NCBI GenBank assembly: GCA_023666835.1
Contig: JAMPBJ010000003.1
Location: forward strand, 62,001-126,000
Origin: Bacteroides sp.
GTDB taxonomy: Bacteria; Bacteroidota; Bacteroidia; Bacteroidales; Muribaculaceae
Direction: 5' to 3'
Length of the DNA stretch: 64,000 bases
The position numbers and the translations under genes are program-made. Below, one piece after another: positions 1 through 8,640 of the stretch; the first letter of the stretch is position 1; the number at the start of each line of letters is the position of its first letter. A model generated the notes under the pieces. It saw only the letters and a list, made by a program, of their open reading frames with translations, was not told where the DNA came from and did not search any database.

Positions 1-531
1 GAAGCAGCTACTCGACATCCGCTTCAGAGTTTTGCCGACCTTATCACAATAGAGGAGCACAAGATCGTCGAGCGACCGAAGGTGGTTCTTACATGGGCAA
101 CTCATCCCAAGGCTTTGCCACAGGCTGTGGCCAACTCCTTTGCCGAATGGATGAACATGACCGACTATGATTTTGTCATCACACACCCTGAAGGCTACGA
201 ACTCGATCCATCGTTCGTAGGCAACGCGCGTGTCGAATATGATCAGCGCAAGGCTTTCGAGGGTGCTGACTTCATCTATGCCAAAAACTGGTCGGCATAC
301 GCAGAGCCAAACTATGGCAAGGTGCTCTCCACCGATCGGTCATGGACTGTCGATGCCGAAAAGATGAGACTGACCAACGACGCCTTCTTCATGCACTGTC
401 TGCCCGTGCGTCGTGGTATGATCGTGACCGATGAAGTCATTGAATCGCCCCGAAGCATTGTGATTCCCGAAGCTGCCAACCGTGAGATATCCGCTCAAAC
501 TATTCTTAAACGTATTCTTCAAACACTCTGA
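1..531 (+). CDS. argF': N-acyl-ornithine carbamoyltransferase, 3' part
   Basis: The reading frame is open from the first base, so the N-terminus lies outside the window. It belongs to the aspartate/ornithine transcarbamylase fold: the fragment opens with the HPLQSFADL substrate loop and has the FMHCLPVRR motif near the C-terminus. In Bacteroidetes this enzyme carbamoylates N-succinyl- or N-acetyl-ornithine instead of free ornithine. The succinyl/acetyl choice depends on residues mostly upstream of the window, so the acyl group cannot be read here. It stops 5 bases before argB and starts the visible arginine operon. A plain ornithine transcarbamylase is less likely because an acyl-citrulline deacylase-type gene follows. 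Confidence 0.88.
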   Translation, partial: EAATRHPLQSFADLITIEEHKIVERPKVVLTWATHPKALPQAVANSFAEWMNMTDYDFVITHPEGYELDPSFVGNARVEYDQRKAFEGADFIYAKNWSAYAEPNYGKVLSTDRSWTVDAEKMRLTNDAFFMHCLPVRRGMIVTDEVIESPRSIVIPEAANREISAQTILKRILQTL

Positions 532-536
532 CGCTT

Positions 537-1319
537 ATGATGGCCGATCGTATAAAAGTAGTTAAAATAGGAGGCAACGTTGTTGACGCTCCCGAAGCTT
601 TCGACCGCTTCATCAAGTCCTACAAACGTCTTGCCGGACCGAAAATATTGATTCATGGTGGTGGTAAGGAAGCCACCCGACTGAGCGCCGCACTTGGCAT
701 AGAGACCACCATGATCGATGGCCGAAGGGTCACCGACAAGGAGACGCTTGATGTGGTGACCATGGTTTATGCCGGACTCATCAACAAACGCATCGTGGCG
801 CGTATGCAGGCCATCGGCATCGATGCCATCGGGCTGTCGGGCGCTGATGCGGGAGTCATCACCGCCACGCGTCGACGTCCCGAACCGATTGACTATGGCT
901 ACGTGGGCGACCTTGATCCGCTCGATGTTGACGAATCCGTGCTGTCGCGTTTTCTCAAGGATGGAATCACACCCGTTATTTGCCCGATCATGCATGATGG
1001 CGAAGGCCAATTGCTCAATTGCAATGCCGATACGGTTGCCTCAACCGTGGCCGTAGCGGTGTCGCGCATCTCGCCTGTCGATCTCATTTTCTGCTTCGAA
1101 AAGCCGGGAGTGCTCAGCGATGTTAACGACGACAATTCCGTGATTCGATACATCACTCCTGAAATCTTCGCCGAACTTCGGGAGCAAGGTACAATCCAAA
1201 AAGGCATGTTGCCGAAACTTGAAAATGCTATTAAGGCCGTGAAGGGCGGCGTGTCGGAAGTTTACATCAAATGCGCCGACAATCTGCTCTCGGCATCGGG
1301 CACTCTCGTCACCCTATGA
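537..1319 (+). CDS. argB: Acetylglutamate kinase
   Basis: Amino-acid kinase family enzyme that phosphorylates N-acyl-glutamate, the second step of arginine synthesis. The 260-residue length is normal. The nucleotide/substrate glycine loops appear as KIGGNVV (residues about 10-16) and HGGGKEATRL (about 40-49). The C-terminal KGGVSEVYI segment is typical of the family. Two ATG codons occur in tandem at 537 and 540; either could be used. The stop overlaps the next start as ATGA (1316-1319), indicating translational coupling with the deacylase gene. Confidence 0.93.
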   Translation: MMADRIKVVKIGGNVVDAPEAFDRFIKSYKRLAGPKILIHGGGKEATRLSAALGIETTMIDGRRVTDKETLDVVTMVYAGLINKRIVARMQAIGIDAIGLSGADAGVITATRRRPEPIDYGYVGDLDPLDVDESVLSRFLKDGITPVICPIMHDGEGQLLNCNADTVASTVAVAVSRISPVDLIFCFEKPGVLSDVNDDNSVIRYITPEIFAELREQGTIQKGMLPKLENAIKAVKGGVSEVYIKCADNLLSASGTLVTL

Positions 1320-2410
1320 TCTCCACCGAACTCTCCCTCCTGAAGCGCATGATAGCCATTCCTTCCTTTTCCAGGGAGGAAACGGCCGTTGCCGATATGC
1401 TTTTTGCTGAAATCGAAAGCCGAGGTTTGAATCCCCGCCGTTTCATCAACAACATATGGTGTCTCGCACCCGGCTACGATCCGTCGCGTCCCACTCTCAT
1501 GCTCAATTCCCACATCGATACAGTGCGGGCATCGGCTCGTTGGAGTCATGATCCTTTCGATCCGGTAGTGGAGGGCGATCGTCTTTACGGCCTGGGCAGC
1601 AATGATGCCGGGGCATCGGTGGTTTCGCTTATTTCGCTTTTTGAATCATTCTACAACAACCCTTTGCCCTTCAATCTTATGCTCGCCATTACGGCTGAAG
1701 AAGAGGTGATGGGCGAAGGAGGGATGCGAGCTTTCCTTCCGATACTTGGCGAGGAGGGTATAAGAGTCGATATGGTCATCGTTGGCGAGCCGACTGAAAT
1801 GCAACCGGCCGTTGGGGAGCGTGGACTTGTGGTGCTCGATGCAGTCACCCGCGGAGTAAGTGGACATGCCGCACGTTCGGAGGGTGTCAATGCCATCTAC
1901 AAGGCTATGGCTGATATCGACACATTGCGTTGCTTCGAATTTCCCCGCAGCAGCTCGTTGCTTGGGCCGATTTCGCTCAATATCACCCGGATATCAGCCG
2001 GTACACAGCACAATGTCGTGCCCGATGAATGCCGATGGGTGGTCGATGTGCGCACCACCGACGCATACACCAATCCGGAAATCGTGGAAATACTTCAAGC
2101 GCAAGTGGAGTCGCAACTGACGCCACGTTCTACTCGTGTGTGGGCCTCAGCCATCGACGAATGCCATCCGCTGGTTCGTGCAAGTGTTGAGGCAGGAGGC
2201 CGGCCCTTTGTTTCTCCCACCACTTCCGATATGGCATTGATGCATAATATACCTTCGCTTAAAATCGGACCCGGCAAATCATCGCGCAGCCACACGGCTG
2301 ACGAATTCGTCTGCATCTCTGAGCTTATCGAGGCTAATAAAATATATAATAATATAATCACCAATCTGATATGCAACTTTGGAACAAAGGCTTCGAGCCT
2401 GACAAAATGA
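1316..2410 (+). CDS. argE: N-acyl-citrulline/ornithine deacylase, M20 family
   Basis: Zinc-dependent M20 amidohydrolase. Metal-site motifs are visible as NSHIDTV, GSNDAGAS and the catalytic TAEEEVMGEGG. In the Bacteroidetes pathway it removes the acyl group from N-acyl-citrulline, after the carbamoylation step rather than before it. The start at 1316 (MISTELSLLKRM) is chosen because it makes a 4-base overlap with argB and fits the family N-terminus; an in-frame ATG at 1271 lies within argB. The last 40 bases overlap the predicted start of argH. Length is 364 residues. Confidence 0.87.
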   Translation: MISTELSLLKRMIAIPSFSREETAVADMLFAEIESRGLNPRRFINNIWCLAPGYDPSRPTLMLNSHIDTVRASARWSHDPFDPVVEGDRLYGLGSNDAGASVVSLISLFESFYNNPLPFNLMLAITAEEEVMGEGGMRAFLPILGEEGIRVDMVIVGEPTEMQPAVGERGLVVLDAVTRGVSGHAARSEGVNAIYKAMADIDTLRCFEFPRSSSLLGPISLNITRISAGTQHNVVPDECRWVVDVRTTDAYTNPEIVEILQAQVESQLTPRSTRVWASAIDECHPLVRASVEAGGRPFVSPTTSDMALMHNIPSLKIGPGKSSRSHTADEFVCISELIEANKIYNNIITNLICNFGTKASSLTK

Positions 2411-3666
2411 TAGAAACCTACACCGTTGGCCGCGATCGCGAGCTGGATCTGATGCTTGCCCGCTATGATGTCGAGGGATCTCTGGCCCACATTGCCATGC
2501 TTGAGTCGATCGGTCTGTTGACGGCCGATGAATTGCGCTTGCTGACTGACGAGTTGAAGCGCATTGCCAATGTGATCGAGCGGGATGAATTCGTCATAGA
2601 GGAAGGCGTTGAGGATGTGCACTCACAGGTGGAATTCATGTTGACACGCCGTCTGGGCGAGATCGGTAAGAAAATCCACTCCGGACGATCGCGCAACGAT
2701 CAGGTGCTTGTGGATCTCAAACTCTTTATGCGCGACCGCCTGCGCAATATGGGTGGCAGTGTAAGATCTCTCTTTGATAAATTGCAGGAACTCAGCGAAA
2801 AGTACAGGGGAGTGCTCATGCCCGGTTATACCCATTTGCAGGTTGCGATGCCATCGTCGTTCGGACTGTGGTTTGGCGCTTATGCCGAAACTCTGATCGA
2901 TGACATGCAGATGATCCTTGCCGCTTACCGCATTGCCAATCAGAATCCTCTTGGATCTGCAGCAGGCTACGGATCCTCTTTTCCGCTCGACCGGGAAATG
3001 ACCACCCGATTGCTTGGCTTCGCCGATCTGCACTATAATGTCGTTGCAGCTCAGATGAGCCGCGGCAAGACTGAGCGGGCAGTGGCCATGGCTATTTCTG
3101 CAGTTGCAGCCACTCTCGGACGCTTTGCCATGGATGTATGCTTGTTTATGTGTGGTAATTTCGGCTTCATTTCGTTCCCTGACGAATTCACAACCGGATC
3201 AAGCATTATGCCTCATAAAAAGAATCCCGATGTGTTTGAAATCATGCGCGGCAAGTGCAACCGCCTGCAGTCGATCCCCAATGAGATCGCTCTTCTGACG
3301 GCTAATCTGCCGCTGGGTTATAACCGCGATCTGCAGCTGATGAAAGATATTCTCTTTCCGGCTTTCGAAGAACTCACCGGCTCGATTGAGATGTGTGTCA
3401 TGATGCTAGATCATATCCGCGTGAATGACAACATCGTCGACGATCCTCGCTACGACTATATGTTCACCGTTGAGGAAGTGAATCGGTTGGTGCTCGCCGG
3501 AATGCCCTTCCGCGACGCATACAAAAAGGTGGGGATGGATGTGCAACGCGGTGTCTATAAACCTGATCGACATTTGAAACATACCCACATAGGCAGCATC
3601 GGCAATCCGGCAAATGATCGTATAGCCGAAAAAATGCGTCCGTTGGTGGAAGAATTGGGACTTTGA
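2371..3666 (+). CDS. argH: Argininosuccinate lyase
   Basis: Fumarase/aspartase superfamily enzyme that splits argininosuccinate into arginine and fumarate, the last step of the pathway. The flexible signature loop GSSIMPHKKNP lies around residues 276-286, and HSGRSRNDQV around residue 106. The N-terminus MQLWNKG followed by YTVGRDRELD matches the family pattern, supporting the start at 2371, which overlaps argE by 40 bases. Length is 431 residues. It ends the arginine operon; a 92-base gap follows. argG, argC and argD are not in the window. Confidence 0.93.
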   Translation: MQLWNKGFEPDKMIETYTVGRDRELDLMLARYDVEGSLAHIAMLESIGLLTADELRLLTDELKRIANVIERDEFVIEEGVEDVHSQVEFMLTRRLGEIGKKIHSGRSRNDQVLVDLKLFMRDRLRNMGGSVRSLFDKLQELSEKYRGVLMPGYTHLQVAMPSSFGLWFGAYAETLIDDMQMILAAYRIANQNPLGSAAGYGSSFPLDREMTTRLLGFADLHYNVVAAQMSRGKTERAVAMAISAVAATLGRFAMDVCLFMCGNFGFISFPDEFTTGSSIMPHKKNPDVFEIMRGKCNRLQSIPNEIALLTANLPLGYNRDLQLMKDILFPAFEELTGSIEMCVMMLDHIRVNDNIVDDPRYDYMFTVEEVNRLVLAGMPFRDAYKKVGMDVQRGVYKPDRHLKHTHIGSIGNPANDRIAEKMRPLVEELGL

Positions 3667-3758
3667 AAGGCGTTTGTTTGCAATATTCTTATTATATTTG
3701 TTCACTCTCTTCGTCCACATGACCATAAATTCATTTACATAAACTACAAAATCTACCA

Positions 3759-5999
3759 ATGGAAAATCCCTTGTTTTGGCTTGTGCCCTCGGCTGCTGTC
3801 ATTGCGCTCTTGCTGGCACTCTATTTCTATTGCTGGATGAAGAAGCAAGATGAAGGCACCGAAACCATGCGCCGCATTGCATCGCATGTTCGCAAAGGAG
3901 CCATGTCTTATCTCAAACAGCAGTACAAGATCGTTACTATCGTATTCGTATGTCTGGTGATCCTATTCTCCATCATGGCCTATGGCTTTGGAGTTCAGAA
4001 CCAGTGGGTGCCCGTGGCATTCCTGACCGGCGGCTTCTTTAGCGGCTTGGCCGGTTATCTTGGCATGAAAACGGCCACCTATGCATCGGCCCGCACTGCC
4101 AATGCCGCCCGTGAATCGCTCAATTCGGGACTGAAGGTAGCGTTCCGCTCGGGTGCAGTGATGGGTCTTGTTGTTGTAGGCCTTGGCTTGCTCGACATAT
4201 CCTTCTGGTATATCCTTCTCAATTGGCTCGTGGATCTTCCCGACACTCAGAAACTCACCATGATCACCACCACGATGCTTACATTTGGCATGGGCGCTTC
4301 GACTCAGGCTCTCTTTGCACGTGTTGGCGGCGGTATTTATACCAAGGCTGCCGACGTCGGTGCCGACCTCGTGGGTAAGGTGGAAGCCGGTATTCCTGAA
4401 GATGACCCGCGCAACCCGGCCACAATTGCCGACAACGTAGGCGACAACGTGGGCGACGTTGCCGGTATGGGTGCCGACCTCTACGAATCTTATTGCGGTT
4501 CTATCCTTGCCACTGCCGCGCTTGGCGCTGCTGCCGGTGCTGTCGGTTTCACTACCGGCACCGGTTCCGTTGAGCTGCAGGCCAAGGCCGTGCTTGCCCC
4601 GATGCTCATCGCCGCCGTCGGTATCATTCTTTCCATTCTCGGCATCTTTGCTGTGAAGACCAAAGAGAATGCCACAATGAAAAACCTGCTCGGAGCGCTT
4701 GCTCTCGGCACCAATCTCAGCTCGATTCTCATTGTAGGAGCCACTTTCTTGATTCTCTGGGCTCTCAATATTCCCAACTGGGTCAACCTTTCGTTTGCCG
4801 TAGTGACAGGTCTTGTTGTTGGTATCATCATAGGGCAAGCCACCGAGTACTATACATCACAGTCCTACAAACCGACCAAACGGTTGGCTGAAAGCGGTCA
4901 AACCGGTCCGGCCACCGTGATCATCTCCGGTGTGGGTCTTGGAATGGTTTCAACCGCAGTTCCGGTGATCGCCGTGGTATGCGGCATCATCCTTTCTTAT
5001 CTGCTTGCTTCAGGCTTCAACCTCGCCAATATTTCATGGGGGCTCTATGGCATTGGTATCGCAGCCGTCGGTATGCTTTCGACACTTGGTATCACACTTG
5101 CCACCGACGCCTACGGCCCTATTGCCGACAATGCAGGCGGCAATGCCGAAATGAGCGGTCTTGGAGAAGGCGTGCGTCGTCGCACTGATGCTCTCGACTC
5201 TCTTGGCAACACCACCGCCGCCACCGGCAAAGGCTTTGCCATCGGTTCGGCGGCTCTGACCGGTCTCGCTCTTCTGGCATCATATATCGAGGAGATCCGC
5301 ATGGGTCTGCAACACATTGGCCAGGAGATGATTCAGGTGGGCACTACCATTGATCCCGAAACACTTCAGGAAGTGGGCAATATGGTTCCCGTTTCGACAG
5401 CTTCGTTCACCGATTTCATGATCGCCTACAATGTCAACCTTATGAACCCCATCGTTCTGGCCGGTATGTTTATCGGTGCCATGATGGCTTTCCTGTTCTG
5501 CGGATTGACAATGAACGCCGTTGGTCGTGCGGCCTCCCACATGGTTGAGGAAGTTCGCCGCCAGTTCCGCGAAATCAAGGGCATCCTTACCGGTCAGGCC
5601 GAACCCGACTATGCCCGCTGCGTTCAGATCTCAACCAAAGGTGCACAGCGCGAAATGGTGTTCCCGTCGCTTATGGCCATCGCAGTGCCCATCATCGTAG
5701 GTTTGATCTTCGGCGTTCCCGGTGTGATCGGTCTTCTCATTGGCGGTCTTTCGTCGGGCTTTGTTCTTGCCGTGTTCATGGCCAACGCCGGCGGTGCATG
5801 GGACAATGCCAAGAAATATATCGAAGAGGGCAACTTCGGAGGCAAGGGCAGCGATGTCCATAAGGCCACCGTGGTTGGTGACACGGTAGGTGACCCGTTC
5901 AAGGATACATCCGGCCCGTCGCTCAACATTTTGATCAAACTGATGTCGATGGTAGCCATCGTGATGGCCGGTCTGACTGTCAGCTGGTCGCTACTCTGA
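3759..5999 (+). CDS. hppA: Membrane-bound cation-pumping pyrophosphatase
   Basis: Integral membrane pyrophosphatase that couples PPi hydrolysis to H+ and/or Na+ export. It is 746 residues with about 16 hydrophobic segments. The PPi-binding motif DVGADLVGKVEAG begins near residue 197, followed by DDPRNPATIADNVGDNVGD. At residues 483-492 it reads GNTTAATGKG. Alanine in the GNTT(A/K)A position is the hallmark of K+-dependent enzymes, whereas K+-independent ones have lysine. Several Bacteroides homologues are Na+- or Na+/H+-pumps, so the ion is uncertain. TATATTTG at 3693-3700 could be the -7 element. A perfect stem-loop follows the gene. Confidence 0.95.
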   Translation: MENPLFWLVPSAAVIALLLALYFYCWMKKQDEGTETMRRIASHVRKGAMSYLKQQYKIVTIVFVCLVILFSIMAYGFGVQNQWVPVAFLTGGFFSGLAGYLGMKTATYASARTANAARESLNSGLKVAFRSGAVMGLVVVGLGLLDISFWYILLNWLVDLPDTQKLTMITTTMLTFGMGASTQALFARVGGGIYTKAADVGADLVGKVEAGIPEDDPRNPATIADNVGDNVGDVAGMGADLYESYCGSILATAALGAAAGAVGFTTGTGSVELQAKAVLAPMLIAAVGIILSILGIFAVKTKENATMKNLLGALALGTNLSSILIVGATFLILWALNIPNWVNLSFAVVTGLVVGIIIGQATEYYTSQSYKPTKRLAESGQTGPATVIISGVGLGMVSTAVPVIAVVCGIILSYLLASGFNLANISWGLYGIGIAAVGMLSTLGITLATDAYGPIADNAGGNAEMSGLGEGVRRRTDALDSLGNTTAATGKGFAIGSAALTGLALLASYIEEIRMGLQHIGQEMIQVGTTIDPETLQEVGNMVPVSTASFTDFMIAYNVNLMNPIVLAGMFIGAMMAFLFCGLTMNAVGRAASHMVEEVRRQFREIKGILTGQAEPDYARCVQISTKGAQREMVFPSLMAIAVPIIVGLIFGVPGVIGLLIGGLSSGFVLAVFMANAGGAWDNAKKYIEEGNFGGKGSDVHKATVVGDTVGDPFKDTSGPSLNILIKLMSMVAIVMAGLTVSWSLL

Positions 6000-6013
6000 T
6001 CCTAAGAGACTAC

Positions 6014-6055
6014 ATACAACAAAGGCTACGCATCATCGCGTAGCCTTTGTTGTAT
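6014..6055. terminator. Bidirectional terminator between hppA and nadC
   Basis: Perfect 18-bp stem (6014-6031 with 6038-6055) around the 6-base loop ATCATC, lying between two converging genes. It lacks long T-runs immediately outside the stem, but each arm carries A/T-rich ends, so it can serve both directions. Confidence 0.8.
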
Positions 6056-6072
6056 GGGTATGATTTGTGATG

Positions 6073-6921
6073 TTATTTGCATGCCTTAAAGCTCATGTCG
6101 AGGCCTTTGACCGAATGGGTCAGTGCGCCTACTGATATGTAGTCAACGCCACATTCGCCATAGCTGCGCAGAGTGTCGATTGTGATGCCGCCCGAAGATT
6201 CCGTTTCGCAACGTCCGTCGATCAGTTTCACTGCCTCACGGGTTCGTTCGGGAGTGAAATTGTCGAGCATTATGCGGTCAACACCGGCCTCGAGAGCCTG
6301 ATTGATCTCCTCAGTGTTACGCACTTCGAGTTCTATCTTCAGATTGCGACCGGTCTTTTTGCAATAATCTTTGGCTGCGGCAACTGCTTGGGGAATACCG
6401 CCGGCGAAGTCTACATGGTTGTCTTTGATTAGAATCATATCAAACAGGCCGATGCGATGGTTGCAACCGCCACCGATCTTCACGGCTTCTTTTTCCAGCA
6501 TTCGCATACCGGGTGTGGTTTTGCGAGTGTCGAGCACTTTGGTCTTCAGTCCCTCAAGTTTGCTCTGGTAGCGCGCTGTGGTGGTGGCTATGCCACTCAT
6601 GCGCTGCATGATGTTGAGCATCACTCGTTCGGTTTGAAGAAGTGATCTCACCGGTCCTTTCACGCGAAATGCTATATCGCCGGGCTTCACATGGGTGCCG
6701 TCGGTGATAAAGACCTCCATCTTAAGATTAGGATCAAATTTTTCAAACACTTTGCGAGCCACTTCCACTCCCGCAAGTATGCCCTCTTCTTTCACTATCA
6801 ATTGTTGGGCACCCATGGCGTCGGCCGGGATTGTAGACAATGTAGTGTGGTCGCCATCGCCGATGTCTTCTGTAAAAGCGAGTGTCAGCAGATCGTCGAT
6901 CAGTTCCTCTTTGGTTTTCAT
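6073..6921 (-). CDS. nadC: Nicotinate-nucleotide pyrophosphorylase (carboxylating)
   Basis: Quinolinate phosphoribosyltransferase that converts quinolinate and PRPP to nicotinate mononucleotide in de novo NAD synthesis. The 282-residue length is normal. Recognisable features are the N-terminal EDIGDGDHTT, the active-site block TRKTTPGMRMLEKEAV, GGGCNHRIGL and ILIKDNHV, and the C-terminal ESSGGI and SVGALTHS phosphate-binding strands. It is divergent from rlmH, and both genes share a compact promoter region. nadA and nadB are not in the window. Confidence 0.94.
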   Translation of the reverse strand: MKTKEELIDDLLTLAFTEDIGDGDHTTLSTIPADAMGAQQLIVKEEGILAGVEVARKVFEKFDPNLKMEVFITDGTHVKPGDIAFRVKGPVRSLLQTERVMLNIMQRMSGIATTTARYQSKLEGLKTKVLDTRKTTPGMRMLEKEAVKIGGGCNHRIGLFDMILIKDNHVDFAGGIPQAVAAAKDYCKKTGRNLKIELEVRNTEEINQALEAGVDRIMLDNFTPERTREAVKLIDGRCETESSGGITIDTLRSYGECGVDYISVGALTHSVKGLDMSFKACK

Positions 6922-6938
6922 AATCAGTGAAGTTTTGT

Positions 6939-6978
6939 TATTTTTGCAAAATTAATAATTCGAGTTGACCCTGCCAAA
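6939..6978. promoter_or_regulatory. Overlapping divergent promoters for nadC and rlmH
   Basis: A plus-strand -7 element TATTTTTG (6939-6946) abuts a minus-strand TAATTTTG (written CAAAATTA, 6947-6954). The minus promoter has a -33 TTTG (CAAA at 6975-6978) exactly 20 bases away, matching the Bacteroidetes consensus for nadC. No good -33 is seen for the plus direction. The two -7 boxes touch, so simultaneous firing is probably excluded. Confidence 0.6.
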
Positions 6979-6984
6979 TCGCTT

Positions 6985-7458
6985 ATGAAAATTACATTGC
7001 TCACCGTCGGTGCCACTCAATCATCCTATCTCAATGTAGGTATAGAGGACTATACGCGCCGCATATCGCACTATCTGCCATTCGATATCGTTACGGTGAA
7101 GGATCTTAAAGCGAGTCGATCCACGTCGCCCGACAAGCAATGCTCTCTTGAGGGGCAACGCATTTTGGCCATGCTTCAACCCTCTGACATGGTGGTTCTT
7201 CTTGATGAGCGTGGTCGAGAACTGACTTCGAGAGAGTTTTCTGGCTTTGTCGATGCACAGATGCTGGCCGGCAGGCGGCGACTGGTTTTCGTAGTCGGAG
7301 GTCCCTATGGTTTTTCGGATGAGGTTTATGCGCGTGCCGATGCCAAAATCTCCCTGTCTCGGATGACGTTTTCCCACGAAATGGTCCGTCTTTTCTTCGT
7401 AGAGCAGCTCTACCGAGCCATGACCATCCTACGCGGTGAGCCCTACCACCACGACTGA
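6985..7458 (+). CDS. rlmH: 23S rRNA pseudouridine-1915 N3-methyltransferase
   Basis: SPOUT-class methyltransferase that methylates pseudouridine 1915 in helix 69 of 23S rRNA. The 157-residue length is typical. The knot-forming SAM site is seen as VVGGPYGFSDEV (about residues 107-118), followed by ISLSRMTFSHEMVRL and the C-terminal EQLYRA and GEPYHHD tail, which are strongly conserved in RlmH. It is a single gene with its own terminator just downstream. Confidence 0.95.
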   Translation: MKITLLTVGATQSSYLNVGIEDYTRRISHYLPFDIVTVKDLKASRSTSPDKQCSLEGQRILAMLQPSDMVVLLDERGRELTSREFSGFVDAQMLAGRRRLVFVVGGPYGFSDEVYARADAKISLSRMTFSHEMVRLFFVEQLYRAMTILRGEPYHHD

Positions 7459-7480
7459 CAGTGATGAATGAATGTCAATG

Positions 7481-7507
7481 AAGGGACGTTCAGTGGAACG
7501 CCCTTTT
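7481..7507 (+). terminator. Rho-independent terminator after rlmH
   Basis: Inverted arms AAGGGACGTTC (7481-7491) and GAACGCCCTT (7496-7505), with one bulged base, an AGTG loop and a following T-run. Confidence 0.75.
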
Positions 7508-7518
7508 TGATCGTTTGA

Positions 7519-7756
7519 TGTATCATACACCTACGACCTCAACGGCAACGTGACCTCGCTGCAACGCATGGGGCTGTACGACAACGGCCGCCGGAAGCAA
7601 TACGGTCTGATCGACGATCTGACTCTGGGATACGACGGCAACATGCTTCTTCGTGTCACCGACGGCTGCAGCGGTCCATTCTATCAGGGTGCTTCGATTC
7701 ATAGACGAGTCGCAGGTCGGCGGTCACGTCCCTATCGATATCGGTCGGTATGTTGA
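7519..7756 (+). pseudogene. YD/Rhs-repeat protein fragment
   Basis: An open stretch without a proper start encodes SYTYDLNGNVTSL, then a segment ending LGYDGNMLLRVTD. This pattern (YDLNGN, LTLxYDGNxLxxVTD) is that of YD-repeat/Rhs wall proteins of Bacteroidales. Only about 65 residues remain. The likeness ends near 7690; the frame then runs into Arg-rich nonsense and stops at 7756. Another frame from about 7690 reads FIDESQVGG and stops at 7759-7761. It sits between the rlmH terminator and pyrF and looks like the relic of a large surface or secreted-toxin gene. Confidence 0.6.
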
Positions 7757-7787
7757 ATCCTGACGATTCCAACGTTGTCAGGTTATT

Positions 7788-8606
7788 TTAACGCAGTAAT
7801 TTGGCCATTTGGTCGCGCAGTTTCCGAGCCTCGCATCCGGCGGCATCGGCAAAATCTTCGCCCGACGATGCATAGATGATGCCTCGCGATGAGTTGACGA
7901 GCAAGCCGCACTGTCCTTCTATCAAGCCGTAGCGGCACACGTCTTCAAGGCTTCCTCCCTGGGCTCCGACTCCGGGGACGAGCAGGAAAGATTCGGGTGC
8001 CACACGGCGTATCTCTTCAAACATGCGTCCCTGGGTGGCGCCGACCACATACATCATTTCATCCGTTCCGGCCCATTTCTGCGATGTGGTGATCACGCGC
8101 TCAAACAGGGGTGTGCCGGTCTCATCTTTTGTCAACTGAAAGTCGTGGCTGCCTTTGTTGGAAGTAAGGGCCAGAAGTATCACCCATTTGCCTGCATAGC
8201 CCAAAAACGGAGTGACACTGTCTTCACCCATATACGGCGCCACGGTCACTGCATCGACGTCAAGATATTCGAAAAACGAGCGAGCATAGAGCTTCGAAGT
8301 GTTGCCGATATCGCCTCGCTTGGCATCTGCGATGATGAATTGTTCGGGGTACTTCTCCTTTATATACGCGATAGTTTTCTCCAAAGCCATCTGACCTTTG
8401 ACGCCGAGAGCCTCATAGAAAGCAATGTTGGGTTTGTATGCCACGGCATAGGGGGCGGTGGCATCTACAATAGCCTTGTTGAAAGCAAATATCGGATCTT
8501 CTTCGCCCAAAAGCATTTCGGGAATTTTTTTGATATCGGTGTCGAGGCCTACGCAAAGAAATGATTTCTTACTGTAAATGTTTTCGATGAGTTGTTGACG
8601 TGTCAT
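7788..8606 (-). CDS. pyrF: Orotidine-5'-phosphate decarboxylase
   Basis: Decarboxylates OMP to UMP, the final step of de novo pyrimidine synthesis. It is 272 residues, the longer class of the family. The catalytic [11 protein letters not shown] motif (about residues 93-103) carries the Asp-Lys-Asp charge network. FLCVGLDTD near the N-terminus and [10 protein letters not shown] near the C-terminus bind the nucleotide phosphate. It lies 34 bases downstream of prfA on the same strand and is probably cotranscribed. pyrK and pyrD occur far away at 54.6-56.2 kb. Confidence 0.94.
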   Translation of the reverse strand: MTRQQLIENIYSKKSFLCVGLDTDIKKIPEMLLGEEDPIFAFNKAIVDATAPYAVAYKPNIAFYEALGVKGQMALEKTIAYIKEKYPEQFIIADAKRGDIGNTSKLYARSFFEYLDVDAVTVAPYMGEDSVTPFLGYAGKWVILLALTSNKGSHDFQLTKDETGTPLFERVITTSQKWAGTDEMMYVVGATQGRMFEEIRRVAPESFLLVPGVGAQGGSLEDVCRYGLIEGQCGLLVNSSRGIIYASSGEDFADAAGCEARKLRDQMAKLLR

Positions 8607-8640
8607 GGTGGTGATGGGTGGTGGGATTGTGAGTATTGTA

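Noticed and set aside
3963..4838. 291-codon minus-strand frame in hppA
   Set aside because: hppA is unmistakable on the plus strand; the antisense frame has no recognisable motif.
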